Positions 51,948 to 63,568 of a DNA stretch of 64,000 nucleotides are shown here, in pieces. This stretch comes from Lentzea guizhouensis (GTDB lineage: Bacteria; Actinomycetota; Actinomycetes; Mycobacteriales; Pseudonocardiaceae): assembly GCF_001701025.1 (NCBI RefSeq), contig NZ_CP016793.1, positions 1,116,001 to 1,180,000 of the forward strand, read 5' to 3'. How positions within the stretch are numbered: position 1 is the first letter of the stretch; every line of letters begins with the position of its first letter. The translations under genes and the position numbers were made by a program. The notes under the pieces are model-generated. The model saw nothing but the letters and a program-made list of their open reading frames with translations, ran no database searches and was not told where the DNA came from.

Positions 51948-52140
51948 CGCTTGAATGTTGTTAAGTCAAGATTTATTCGCATCCATCACGCTCCGCTTCC
52001 GAATGACTACAGTTCGATTCCGTACGAAAGGCGCTGATGTTCGGCCTATTTCGCACCTAGGGTGCTGCTCTTGGGCGGCAATCGGGGGCCGTACCTTCTG
52101 TGTTGGATCCAGCCCTGACCGGGTGTGAGGAGACAGCTAG

Positions 52141-53871
52141 GTGAGAACGCGCAGAACCGTGATGGCGGTGGCGGCAACGGTGTCGCTGGTCGCCGCGGGC
52201 ACATCGGTGGCGGGGGCGGCGCCGGCCACGGCCGGGCAGCAGCAGGACACGGAGTACACCGTGCTGCTGGAGGACCCGGGCAACCGCGACTTCGCGATCG
52301 ACGCCGTGCACGCGGCGGGCGGCGAGGTCGTGCGGGACAACAAGGCCATCGGCCTGCTGACCGTGAAGGCACCCGCCAACGGCTTCGTGGAGAAGGTCTC
52401 GGCGTCGAAGGACGTCGTCGGCGCCGCTCGGTCCAAGCCCATCGGACATTCACCCGCGCAGAACAAGGCCGAGAAGGCCAAGCGGGACAACGTGGAGAAG
52501 GAGAACACCACTTCCGCTCCGAACAAGGCACCCGCCGCGTCCAAGTCGACCGCGGGCATGGACCCGCTCGACGGCGACCTGTGGGGCCTGAACCTCGTCC
52601 GCTCGAACATCGCACGGGCCAAGCAGGCCGGTGACAAGCGGGTCTACGTCGGCGTCCTCGACACCGGTGTGGATGGCTCACACCCGGACATCGCGCCGAA
52701 CTTCAACAACGAGCTGTCGCGCAACTTCACCGTCGACATCCCGAACGACTCCGACGGTGGCGAGTTCGACGGCCCGTGTGAGTTCCGCGGTTGTGTCGAC
52801 CCGGCGAACTGGGACGACGGCGGCCACGGCACGCACGTCGCCGGCACGATCGGCGCCGCGGCCAACGGCTTCGGCATCTCCGGTGTCGCACCGGGCGTGT
52901 CGCTGGTCAACATCCGCGGTGGCCAGGACGCCGGTTCGTTCTTCCTGCAGCCGGTCGTCGACGCGATCACCTACGGCGCCGACATCGGCCTCGACGTGAT
53001 CAACATGTCGTTCTACGTCGACCCGTGGTACATGAACTGCATCAACGACTCCACCGCCTCGGCGGAGGAGCAGCTGGAGCAGCGCACGATCATCTCGACC
53101 GTGCAGCGCGCGTTGAACTACGCGCACCGCAAGGGCGTCACGCTGATCGGCGCGGGCGGCAACAACCACGAGGACCTGGGCAAGCCGCGCACCGACACGG
53201 CGAGCCCGAACTACCCGCCGGGACACGCCCGTCCTCGCCCGATCGACAACGCCACCTGCCTGAACCTGCCGACCGAGGGCAACCACGTCATCTCGGTCTC
53301 GGCTCTGGGCCCGTCGACCGGTAAGGCCGACTACTCCAACTACGGCCTTGAGCAGACCGCGCTCTCGGCCCCCGGTGGCTACTTCCGCGACTACTTCGGC
53401 ACGCCGTGGTACCGCACCAACGAGAACATGATCCTCTCGACGTACCCGCGCAACGTCGCCCTCGCCGAGGGCAACATCGACGAGGCCGGGAACATCACCG
53501 AGAAGGGTCTCGGCGCCGGCGTGAAGAAGGCCGTCTCCGGCGACAAGGTCGGCTACTACCAGTTCCTGCAGGGCACCTCGATGGCCGCCCCGCACGCCGC
53601 TGGTGTCGCCGCCCTGGTCGTGAGCCAGTACGGCAAGAAGGACAAGAAGAACCCCGGCCTGACGCTCGACCCCGACAAGGTCGAGAAGGTGCTCTACAAG
53701 ACGGCGATCCAGCGCGCGTGCCCGAACCCGCGCACGGTGTCGTACGTCAACGTCGGCCGCACGCCGGAGTTCGACGCCACCTGTGAGGGTGACGCGAAGT
53801 TCAACGGCTTCTACGGTCACGGCATCGTGGACGCCTACGGCGCGGTGACCCGCGGCGGTCAGTTCATCTGA
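52141..53871 (+). CDS. Secreted subtilase (S8 family peptidase)
   Basis: A 576-residue exported serine protease. Signal peptide: basic RTRR start then VMAVAATVSLVAAGTSVAGA, cleavage after A-G-A-A. An I9-type pro-region follows (YTVLLEDPGNRDFAIDAVHA up to about residue 135). The catalytic triad is Asp174 (VLDTGVDGSHPDI), His229 (DGGHGTHVAGTIG) and Ser480 (LQGTSMAAPHAAG), with the oxyanion Asn in GAGGNNHEDLG. Several Cys residues (EFRGCVDP, YMNCINDS, NATCLNLP) could form disulphides outside the cell. GTG 52141 has GAGGAG upstream. A strong terminator hairpin follows the stop codon by 18 nt. Confidence 0.92.
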   Translation: MRTRRTVMAVAATVSLVAAGTSVAGAAPATAGQQQDTEYTVLLEDPGNRDFAIDAVHAAGGEVVRDNKAIGLLTVKAPANGFVEKVSASKDVVGAARSKPIGHSPAQNKAEKAKRDNVEKENTTSAPNKAPAASKSTAGMDPLDGDLWGLNLVRSNIARAKQAGDKRVYVGVLDTGVDGSHPDIAPNFNNELSRNFTVDIPNDSDGGEFDGPCEFRGCVDPANWDDGGHGTHVAGTIGAAANGFGISGVAPGVSLVNIRGGQDAGSFFLQPVVDAITYGADIGLDVINMSFYVDPWYMNCINDSTASAEEQLEQRTIISTVQRALNYAHRKGVTLIGAGGNNHEDLGKPRTDTASPNYPPGHARPRPIDNATCLNLPTEGNHVISVSALGPSTGKADYSNYGLEQTALSAPGGYFRDYFGTPWYRTNENMILSTYPRNVALAEGNIDEAGNITEKGLGAGVKKAVSGDKVGYYQFLQGTSMAAPHAAGVAALVVSQYGKKDKKNPGLTLDPDKVEKVLYKTAIQRACPNPRTVSYVNVGRTPEFDATCEGDAKFNGFYGHGIVDAYGAVTRGGQFI

Positions 53872-53889
53872 TTTCCTGTTGCACCACAG

Positions 53890-53918
53890 AGGCTCCCGGC
53901 TCCGGCCGGGAGCCTTTG
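53890..53918 (+). terminator. Terminator of the subtilase gene
   Basis: An 11-bp perfect stem (AGGCTCCCGGC / GCCGGGAGCCT) with TCCG loop, followed by TTTGCC, lies 18 nt past the protease stop codon. It is one of the most convincing intrinsic terminators in the window. Confidence 0.85.
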
Positions 53919-53959
53919 CCGTTCTCGGCAGGCCGGGCGCCCGCCAGCTTCGCAAATCA

Positions 53960-54685
53960 GTGAACAATCTTGCCCATGGTGGTGTGGACCCCTTACGCCT
54001 CAAGGACATCGCGATGCAAATCGTGTCCAGCGCGGAGAACTCCACTTTGGACTGGCGTGGCCAGTTCGGTTACATCGAGGACATCGACGACGGTCGCGGC
54101 TACACCGCCGGGATCATCGGTTTCTGCAGCGGCACCGGTGACATGCTCGACCTGGTGGAGCTGTACCAGCAGCGCAAGCCCGGCAACGTGCTGGAGAAGT
54201 ACCTCCCCGCACTGCGCCGGGTGAACGGATCGGACTCGCACGCGGGCCTGGATCCCAACTACACCAGGGACTGGAAGACCGCCGCCAAGGACCCCGCGTT
54301 CAAGGCGGCCCAGGAGTCCGAACGCGACCGGGTCTACTTCAACCCGGCGGTGCGGCAGGCGAAGGCCGACGGCGTGCGCGCGCTCGGCCAGTTCGCCTAC
54401 TACGACGCGATCGTCATGCACGGTGACGGGTGGGGCAGCCTCGACTTCTCCGGCATCCGCAAGCGGGCGCTGGCCAAGGCGAAGCCGCCGTCGCAGGGCG
54501 GCAACGAGACCACGTGGCTCAACGCCTTCCTGGACGCCCGCGTGTGGACGATGAAGCAGGAACCCGCACACGAGGACACCACCCGCGTCGACACGGCCCA
54601 GCGCGTGTGGCTGAAGGCCGGCAACCTCGACCTGAACACGCCGCTGAGGTGGAAGGTCTACGGCCAGAGCTTCGAGATCCGCTAG
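53960..54685 (+). CDS. GH46 chitosanase without recognisable signal peptide
   Basis: A chitosanase (family GH46), which cleaves chitosan. The conserved domain starts almost at once: VDPLRLKDIAMQIVSSAENS, then LDWRGQFGYIEDIDDGRGYT with the catalytic Glu (SSAENS) and Asp (DDGRGYT), followed by TAGIIGFCSGTGDMLDLVEL, HAGLDPNYTRDWKTAAKD and LDARVWTMKQEP. Normal GH46 enzymes carry a 30-40-residue Tat/Sec signal before this point. Here only a few residues (VNNLAHGG) precede it from GTG 53960, or GTG 53984 could be the start, and no signal or hydrophobic segment is present. Either the 5' end has been lost or the enzyme is intracellular. It is adjacent to the terminator of the subtilase gene. Confidence 0.8.
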   Translation: MNNLAHGGVDPLRLKDIAMQIVSSAENSTLDWRGQFGYIEDIDDGRGYTAGIIGFCSGTGDMLDLVELYQQRKPGNVLEKYLPALRRVNGSDSHAGLDPNYTRDWKTAAKDPAFKAAQESERDRVYFNPAVRQAKADGVRALGQFAYYDAIVMHGDGWGSLDFSGIRKRALAKAKPPSQGGNETTWLNAFLDARVWTMKQEPAHEDTTRVDTAQRVWLKAGNLDLNTPLRWKVYGQSFEIR

Positions 54686-54692
54686 CGAGAGC

Positions 54693-54742
54693 GGCGTCTG
54701 CAAGTACCACCAAGCCCGACGTCGGTGGTACTTGCAGACGCC
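54693..54742. repeat. Palindromic element, copy 1
   Basis: Perfect 19-bp arms (GGCGTCTGCAAGTACCACC and its reverse complement) around a 12-nt loop, beginning 8 nt after the chitosanase stop codon. The same palindrome recurs at 58422-58468. It may act as a terminator, or be a REP-like dispersed element; the shared inner sequence AAGTACCACC argues for a common origin of both copies. Confidence 0.8.
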
Positions 54743-54909
54743 TCGGCAACGCGGTGCGGTGAACGCTGCGCACACCCCAAAAGCGGCTGAACGGGTGAAC
54801 CGTTGCGCCATCACGGGGAAACCCTGACCGGTTCATGTCGTTCGCCCCCGTAGGAATCCCATCCGCGCATAAAGTTCCTCGATCCCGCACCTCGTGGAGG
54901 AGGCCAACG

Positions 54910-56817
54910 GTGTTCGAAGGGCGCACCCGGCTGCGCGGCCTGGTCAAGGGGTTGGTCGAGGCCGTTGACGCGGGGGCCACGCCGGTGCTCGTCGTCGAGG
55001 GGTGCGGCGGTTCCGGCAAGACCGCGCTGCTCACCCAGACGGTGCTGGAGTGGCAGGACAAGACGCCGACGGTGCTCGTGCGGCCGCGGGAGCTGCGGGT
55101 CGACGACGAGGACGGGCCGGCCGGTGCCGTGCGGCCGGTGCTGGCGGCGGTGTTGCTGGGGCTCAGCGCCGAGGTGCCCGGTTATCCCCTGTCGTTCGAA
55201 CGGGTGCTGCTCGCGCAGATCGCCATGCGCGTCGAGGTCGAGGGCCTCGACCAGGACGCCGCTCTCGACGAGCTCAACCGGCAGACCAACAACTACCGCG
55301 AGCGGAACCTGCGGGACCTCGTCCGCGACCTCGCGGCCACGGCCGGGTCGCTGATCCAGCTGCCGCTCGACCCGGCGCCGGTGGTCAACCGCATCTCCGA
55401 CTACCTCGGCGGCATGCTGGAGAGCTCGCGGCGGGCGTCGAACTTCCGCTGGAGCAGGCAGGCGCTGGAGTGGTTCGGGCACCAGGACCAGGGGCTCGGG
55501 CTCAACGCCGACCGGGCGCGGCTGCGGTTGAGCGCGCAGGCCCGCAGCCAGGACCCGGACGTGCGGCGCGACGTCGACGACCTGCTGGTGGCGGCGTTGC
55601 TGGCGGACCTGCGGCACAGCCTCGCACGGGTCAGCACGCGCCGGCACAACGTCGTGATGCTGCTCGACGACGGTGACATCGCGGTGGCCACGACGTTCCT
55701 GCGCGCGTTGCTGCGGGTGCGCAGGGCGGTCGCGGACCGGGCCCGTGGCGGTGATGCCGCGCCGCCCGACCCGTTGCTGGTGGTGACCACGAGCGGTGGG
55801 CTGCTGGCGGAGGAGCTGGCCGAGGACGAGCTGCCGGAGCCGAGGACCGTCACCGAGTCCGAAGTGGACAGATCGCTGATCACCGAGGCGCGGGTGTGGG
55901 TGCGGATCCGGTCGGAGGACCTGACCGGCAAGGACGTCGTGCAGCTCGCCAAGGGCCACCTGTGGCCGGACGACCTCGCCGCGAGCACGGTCGGCAAGGT
56001 CGTGCACCGGTTGAGCCGCGGGCACCCCAAGTCCGTCGACACCCTGCTGCGCAGGCTGCACGACGAGCCGAGCCTCACCCGTGACCCCGCGAAGTTGTTG
56101 CGGGGCGCGGAGAACGCGTTGCTCGAACCGTTCGTGCGCGAGTTCTCGGCGGGCGACCGGGCGAACAAGCACCACCTGCGGGCACTCGTCACGCTGTCGG
56201 CCGCGCTCACCAAGCTGGAGGCGCAGACCCTCGCGCCGCTGCTGCCGGACCCCGTCGGTCTCGACTCGCCGCTCTACTCCTCGCCGACGTTGTGGACGCC
56301 GGGAGACACCGCACAGCAACAACTTCCGCCGCTGGTCCGGTATCTGGGCATGCGGCTGCTGTCGGCACGGTCCGACGCCGACGAGGCGTCCTGGGACAAG
56401 GTGGTCGGCCGGCTGCGCGACCACGCCGGTGGCGAAGGGCCGCGGCTGCGGCACACGTTGCTGCTCGGTGACCGCGCGGCGGTGGCGGAGGAACTGCTGG
56501 AGTCGTTGGGGGACATGGCCACCGGGGACTGGCTCACCCTGTTCGACCTGGTGACCTCGGACGTGAACCCCCGCGAGACCGCGCCTGAGTCGATCGGGAC
56601 CGCCCAGCGCGGCAGCGACCTCGCGCACGCCCACCGGCTGCTCGGCGTCGTGCCCGCGTTCGACCACGACCCGTGCGGGACGGACCCGGACGTGCTGCAG
56701 GACCTCGCCGCCCACGTGGCACAGGCGTTGCGGCAGCTGTCCAACCGCGCGCAGGACCCCGCGCTGCTGCTCAGACGGGCGCAGCGCTACGAACGGTTCG
56801 GGAGGAACTACCGGTGA
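54910..56817 (+). CDS. STAND-like P-loop NTPase
   Basis: A 635-residue cytosolic NTPase. Near the N-terminus, FEGRTRLRGLVKGLVEAVDA is followed by Walker A VVEGCGGSGKTALLTQ (Lys37), as in STAND/AAA signalling ATPases. A Walker B-like segment is NVVMLLDDGDIAVATTFLRA (about 247-266). The middle and C-terminal parts are helical and leucine-rich with no recognisable effector or repeats; the last part contains KPLLPDPV-like beta turns and ends YERFGRNYR. GTG 54910 was chosen because GGAGGAGG lies 6 nt before it; an ATG at 54835 has none. The stop overlaps the next gene as GTGA, coupling it to a membrane-anchored binding protein. No known NTPase family name can be assigned with confidence. Confidence 0.75.
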   Translation: MFEGRTRLRGLVKGLVEAVDAGATPVLVVEGCGGSGKTALLTQTVLEWQDKTPTVLVRPRELRVDDEDGPAGAVRPVLAAVLLGLSAEVPGYPLSFERVLLAQIAMRVEVEGLDQDAALDELNRQTNNYRERNLRDLVRDLAATAGSLIQLPLDPAPVVNRISDYLGGMLESSRRASNFRWSRQALEWFGHQDQGLGLNADRARLRLSAQARSQDPDVRRDVDDLLVAALLADLRHSLARVSTRRHNVVMLLDDGDIAVATTFLRALLRVRRAVADRARGGDAAPPDPLLVVTTSGGLLAEELAEDELPEPRTVTESEVDRSLITEARVWVRIRSEDLTGKDVVQLAKGHLWPDDLAASTVGKVVHRLSRGHPKSVDTLLRRLHDEPSLTRDPAKLLRGAENALLEPFVREFSAGDRANKHHLRALVTLSAALTKLEAQTLAPLLPDPVGLDSPLYSSPTLWTPGDTAQQQLPPLVRYLGMRLLSARSDADEASWDKVVGRLRDHAGGEGPRLRHTLLLGDRAAVAEELLESLGDMATGDWLTLFDLVTSDVNPRETAPESIGTAQRGSDLAHAHRLLGVVPAFDHDPCGTDPDVLQDLAAHVAQALRQLSNRAQDPALLLRRAQRYERFGRNYR

Positions 56818-58418
56818 GGTTCACCGAACGCTTCTACCTCGGGATCTGGCCCAAGCCGCGAGCGCTGCGGCACCCGGCGAAGTGGACGGACTGGCTGCGC
56901 CCGGTCGCCGTGCTGGCCGTGATCGCGCTCGTCGTCGGTGCGTTCACCGGTGGCCCGTGGCTGTGGAAGCGGTTGTCCTGCAAGGACGGCTGGCTGCCGA
57001 CCACGGACGTGTGGGCGGCCGGCGGTGAGTGCGTCGGGCTCAGCGCCGGGGCCTACGACTTCGACCTGGCCGCGTTCACGAACGTGCTCAAGGTGATCGA
57101 GAAGCAGAACGCGTCGGCGGCCGAGGTGTGCGACCCGAAGGGCACCCCGGTCACCGTCGGCGTGCTGCTGACCATGACCGACCAGTACGCGGGCGCGCGG
57201 GCCGTGCACGAGCTGGAGGGCATGGCGGCCGGGCAGGCGCGCGCGAACAGCACCGGCTGCCTGCACCCGCTGCGGCTGCTGGTCGGCAACATCGGCGCGT
57301 ACGGGCCGGAGCAGGAGGCCGTCGAGGTCGCCCGCAAGCTCGCCGGCCACCCCGAGGTCGTCGCCGTGGCCGGGATCGGGCTGAGCCACCAGCGTTCCGC
57401 CGAGATCGCCGACCTGCTGGCGGCGGAGAAGATCCCGATGGTCTCGGACCTGGTCACCGCGGAGGGCTTCGACCAGAGCGGTTCCACCGCGCAGGAGACC
57501 GACTACAGCGGGTGCGAGCCCGACACCACCTACCAGAACGGCGTGGGCCGCGACCACTACTACCGGGTGGCTTACCGCGGTTCCGAGCAGATCAGGTCGC
57601 TCGGCGCCGCGCTGCCCGGCGTCCGGCTCGACTTCATCATGGTGCCGACCGGCGGCACCGACCCGTACACCTGCACGGCGTTGCCGTTGATGCACAAGCA
57701 GTTCGGCGGCACCATCACCGAGGTCAAGTTCGACCCGGACGAGGCCAGCACGGTGTCCCAGACGGCACAACGGGTCTGCAACGTCGCCAAGGACGTGACG
57801 GTCGGCTACATCGCCCGCGGCCGCGACCTGGCGATGTTCCTGCACAGCCTCGACCAGGAGTTCACCAAGGGCCACTGCTCGGCGAGCTCCATCACGGTGG
57901 TGAGCACGTCGGACGGCCAGCGCGTGCGGGCGGCGGAGCTGGACCCGCGGCTGGAGGACCTGCGGGTGCAGGCGTTGTCCTCGCCGTCGTTCGCGTCCGG
58001 CAAGCTCCGCCTGGTGTCGACCCTGGTCGGCGGCGCGGACAAGCCGAGCCCCGGCAACACCGGCTTCACCGACTTCGAGAAGCACTTCACCGGCATCGGC
58101 TTCGACCTGGCGCACACGGATGCGGGCTGGGCGGTCAACGGCTACGACGCCGTGGCCGTGATCGAGGAGGCCGTGAACAAGCTGCCGGTCACCAGGGAGG
58201 TGCAGCGAAGCCAGGTGAACACCCAGATCAGCTTCGTCTCCTCAGCGGAGACGGCGGTGCTGGGCGCGGGCGGGCCGATCGTGTTCGACAACGACGGCAA
58301 CCGGGTCGGCTCGGTACCGCCGGTCGTGCGGGTGTGCCCGTTGCCGCCGCAGAACGGGACGGTGGGCCGGGTCCGCAGCGTGACGCTGCAACCGGGCTCC
58401 CCCGCCCCCTCCTGCTGA
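56814..58418 (+). CDS. Membrane-anchored periplasmic ligand-binding protein
   Basis: A 534-residue protein. Residues 1-28 are a short cytosolic segment with conserved-looking aromatics (RFTERFYLGIWPKPRAL). A single membrane helix lies at about 30-46 (VAVLAVIALVVGAFTGG). The rest is extracytoplasmic and resembles a type 1 periplasmic-binding fold of the branched-chain amino acid binding/receptor ligand-binding class: VTVGVLLTMTDQYAGARAV, VVAVAGIGLSHQRSAEIADL, AAEKIPMVSDLVTAEGF, VTVGYIARGRDLAMFLHSL and AVNGYDAVAVIEEAVNKL. The many Cys residues in the external domain suggest disulphides. There is no lipobox and no transporter nearby, so it looks like a fixed receptor. GTG 56814 overlaps the NTPase stop (GTGA). 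Confidence 0.75.
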   Translation: MRFTERFYLGIWPKPRALRHPAKWTDWLRPVAVLAVIALVVGAFTGGPWLWKRLSCKDGWLPTTDVWAAGGECVGLSAGAYDFDLAAFTNVLKVIEKQNASAAEVCDPKGTPVTVGVLLTMTDQYAGARAVHELEGMAAGQARANSTGCLHPLRLLVGNIGAYGPEQEAVEVARKLAGHPEVVAVAGIGLSHQRSAEIADLLAAEKIPMVSDLVTAEGFDQSGSTAQETDYSGCEPDTTYQNGVGRDHYYRVAYRGSEQIRSLGAALPGVRLDFIMVPTGGTDPYTCTALPLMHKQFGGTITEVKFDPDEASTVSQTAQRVCNVAKDVTVGYIARGRDLAMFLHSLDQEFTKGHCSASSITVVSTSDGQRVRAAELDPRLEDLRVQALSSPSFASGKLRLVSTLVGGADKPSPGNTGFTDFEKHFTGIGFDLAHTDAGWAVNGYDAVAVIEEAVNKLPVTREVQRSQVNTQISFVSSAETAVLGAGGPIVFDNDGNRVGSVPPVVRVCPLPPQNGTVGRVRSVTLQPGSPAPSC

Positions 58419-58421
58419 ACG

Positions 58422-58468
58422 GCGTCCGCAAGTACCACCAACTCGCAGTTGGTGGTACTTGCAGACGC
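58422..58468. repeat. Palindromic element, copy 2
   Basis: Arms of 22 nt with one mismatch around a CGC loop share the core GCAAGTACCACC/GGTGGTACTTGC with the palindrome at 54693-54742. It lies 3 nt after the receptor-like gene stop and 2 nt before the convergent glyS stop, so it could terminate both transcripts. Confidence 0.85.
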
Positions 58469-58470
58469 TC

Positions 58471-61410
<2,940 letters not shown>

Positions 61411-61554
61411 GGCGGTCAGTCTACGAAGCGGACAAAACACCTGGTCACGGGGCCTTGATCGGGTGGTCTTCGCCACTGTGTCACGCTACGCACAACCAAG
61501 TGGGGGATCACCACGTCTACTTGGGGTACCCGCATGTGCCCGAGAGGAGTGGGT

Positions 61555-63452
61555 GTGGACAACCGGCCGCCGCGGCCAGGAGAGCCGAACGGGTCTCCTC
61601 GGCGACCCAGCGCCACCCCGCGTCCGTCAGCGGGGCAGCCCCGTCGTCCGCAGGACCCGCCGCGCGGTGCGGAGCCGCCCCGCCGGGAGAACCGGGCGGA
61701 ACCGCCGAAGCGCTCCGAGCCACCGCGCCGCAGCTCCTCGCCGGGTGCGCAACCGCCCGCCGTCCTCCGCCGCGCAGTCCCGCCGCAGCTCGGACGACGC
61801 CGACCCGCCGCGCCGCACCCGGCCGCGAGCCGTGGCGAGTCCGCTCGCCGGGACCCCGCCGGGCGAGCTCGTCCGGCCCGCGCCCCGCCCGGTGGCCGAC
61901 CGCCCGGTCCGCACCACCCGGCCAAGGCCGCGACCCCACCCGCGTCCCGCCGAAGCCCAGGCCACGCCCCGCCCCCGCCCGCAGGCCGAGCGCGGCCAAA
62001 CGCGGCGCGTCGACCGGCGCCAAGATCTTCATCAGCATGCTGTCGGCGACGGTCCTGCTGGTCACCGGCTTCGCCTGGCAGAACCTCACCGCGCTGACCG
62101 ACGGCCTCACCAAGCAGAACCTCAACCTCGCCAACGCCGGCGAGAAGCCCGCCGACGGCGCGATCGACATCATGCTGGTCGGCATGGACAGCCGCACCGA
62201 CTCCAAGGGCAACCCGCTGCCGCAGCACATCCTGAACGAGCTGCAGGCGGGCGGCGCCGAGGACGGCGGTTTCAACACCGACACGCTGATCCTGCTGCGC
62301 ATCCCGAACGACAGCGGCAAGGCCTTCGCCGTGTCGTTCCCCCGCGACTCCTACGTGAAGATCGCGGGCGGCTTCGGGCGGCACAAGATCAACTCCGCCT
62401 ACGGCTACGCCAAGGGCCAAGCCGCCGAGAAGCTCAAGAGCAGCGGCAAGAGCGCCGCCGAGGTCGAGATGGAGTCGCGCAAGGCGGGCGCGAACAACCT
62501 GATCGAGACCGTCCAGAACCTGACCGACGTCAAGATCGACCACTACGCCGAGGTCAACCTGGTCGGCTTCTACGAGATCACCAAGGCCATCGGCGGCATC
62601 GACGTCTGCCTGAACACCAACGTCCGCGACAGCTTCTCGGGCGCGAACTTCAAGAAGGGCCCGCAGACGATCGAGGGCAAGAACGCCCTCGCGTTCGTCC
62701 GCCAGCGCCACGGCCTGCCCATGGGCGACCTCGACCGCGTGGTCCGCCAGCAGGTCTTCATGGCGGGCCTGGCGAAGAAGATGCTCTCCGCCGGCGTCCT
62801 CACCGACAACACCAAGCGCAACGACATGATCAAAGCCGTCTCCGGCGCGATCGTGCTCGACGACGGCTGGGACATCACCAGGTTCGCCCTGCAGATGAAG
62901 GACATGACCGGCGGGAACATGACGTTCCAGACCATCCCGACCGGCAACCCGGACCTGCAGACCCCCGAGGACGGCAGCGCGGTCGAGGTGCGCGAGAACG
63001 AGGTCCGCAAGTTCGTGAAGAACCTCGGCAAGGCCCCCGACCCCGCCGACGTCCCCGACCCGACCTTCAACAACGCCACCGTCACGGTCGACGTCCGCAA
63101 CGCCTCCGGCCAACCGGGCCTCGCCGCCACGGTCCTCCAGTCGCTCGTCACGAAGGGCTTCCTGGGCGGCCAGACCGGCAACGCCGACTCCCTCGCCAAG
63201 TCCGTCGTCCGCTACCCCAAGGGCGGCGAGGCGGCCGGCAAGGCCGTCCAGCAGGCCCTCGGCGGCCTTGAGACCGAAGAGGACGGCAACCTCCCCACCG
63301 GCCGCGTCCGCGTCTTCCTCGGATCCGACTACTCGGGCCCGGGCTCCCAGGGCTTCACCGCCTCTCCCCTGTTGTCCCTGGACGGTGCCCGGCAGCAGCC
63401 GGCTCAAGAGCCCGCGCCCATCACGGCAGACGGCGTGCGCTGCGTAAACTGA
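61555..63452 (+). CDS. LytR-CpsA-Psr (LCP) family ligase, N-terminal frame breaks
   Basis: An LCP-family enzyme that attaches glycopolymers such as arabinogalactan or teichoic acids to peptidoglycan. The structured part is in one frame: a membrane helix (GAKIFISMLSATVLLVTGFA), IDIMLVGMDSRTDSKGNPLP, TDTLILLRIPNDS, AVSFPRDSYVKIAGG, VDHYAEVN-like DHYAEVNLVGFYEITKAIGG, GKNALAFVRQRHG, the Arg/Asp pyrophosphate-binding residues in GDLDRVVRQQVFMAGLAK, and a C-terminal LytR_C domain (VTVDVRNASGQPGLAATVLQ). The Pro/Arg-rich cytosolic tail begins DNRPPRPGEPNGSPRR at GTG 61555 (AGGAG upstream) in another frame. It continues in a third (SSDDADPPRRTRPRAVASPL) before joining the helix frame near 61990. Two frame changes in this very GC-rich stretch may be sequencing errors. 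Confidence 0.8.
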
Positions 63453-63568
63453 TACTCAGAGTAGAGTTCTATAGCCCATTCGGGGGATGTTGCCCGCAAG
63501 TTGCGTAAGCGCCGAAGCACTGGCGCCTTCCATCACCGTGAGACCCGCTCATGGGGTGGAGGAAACCG

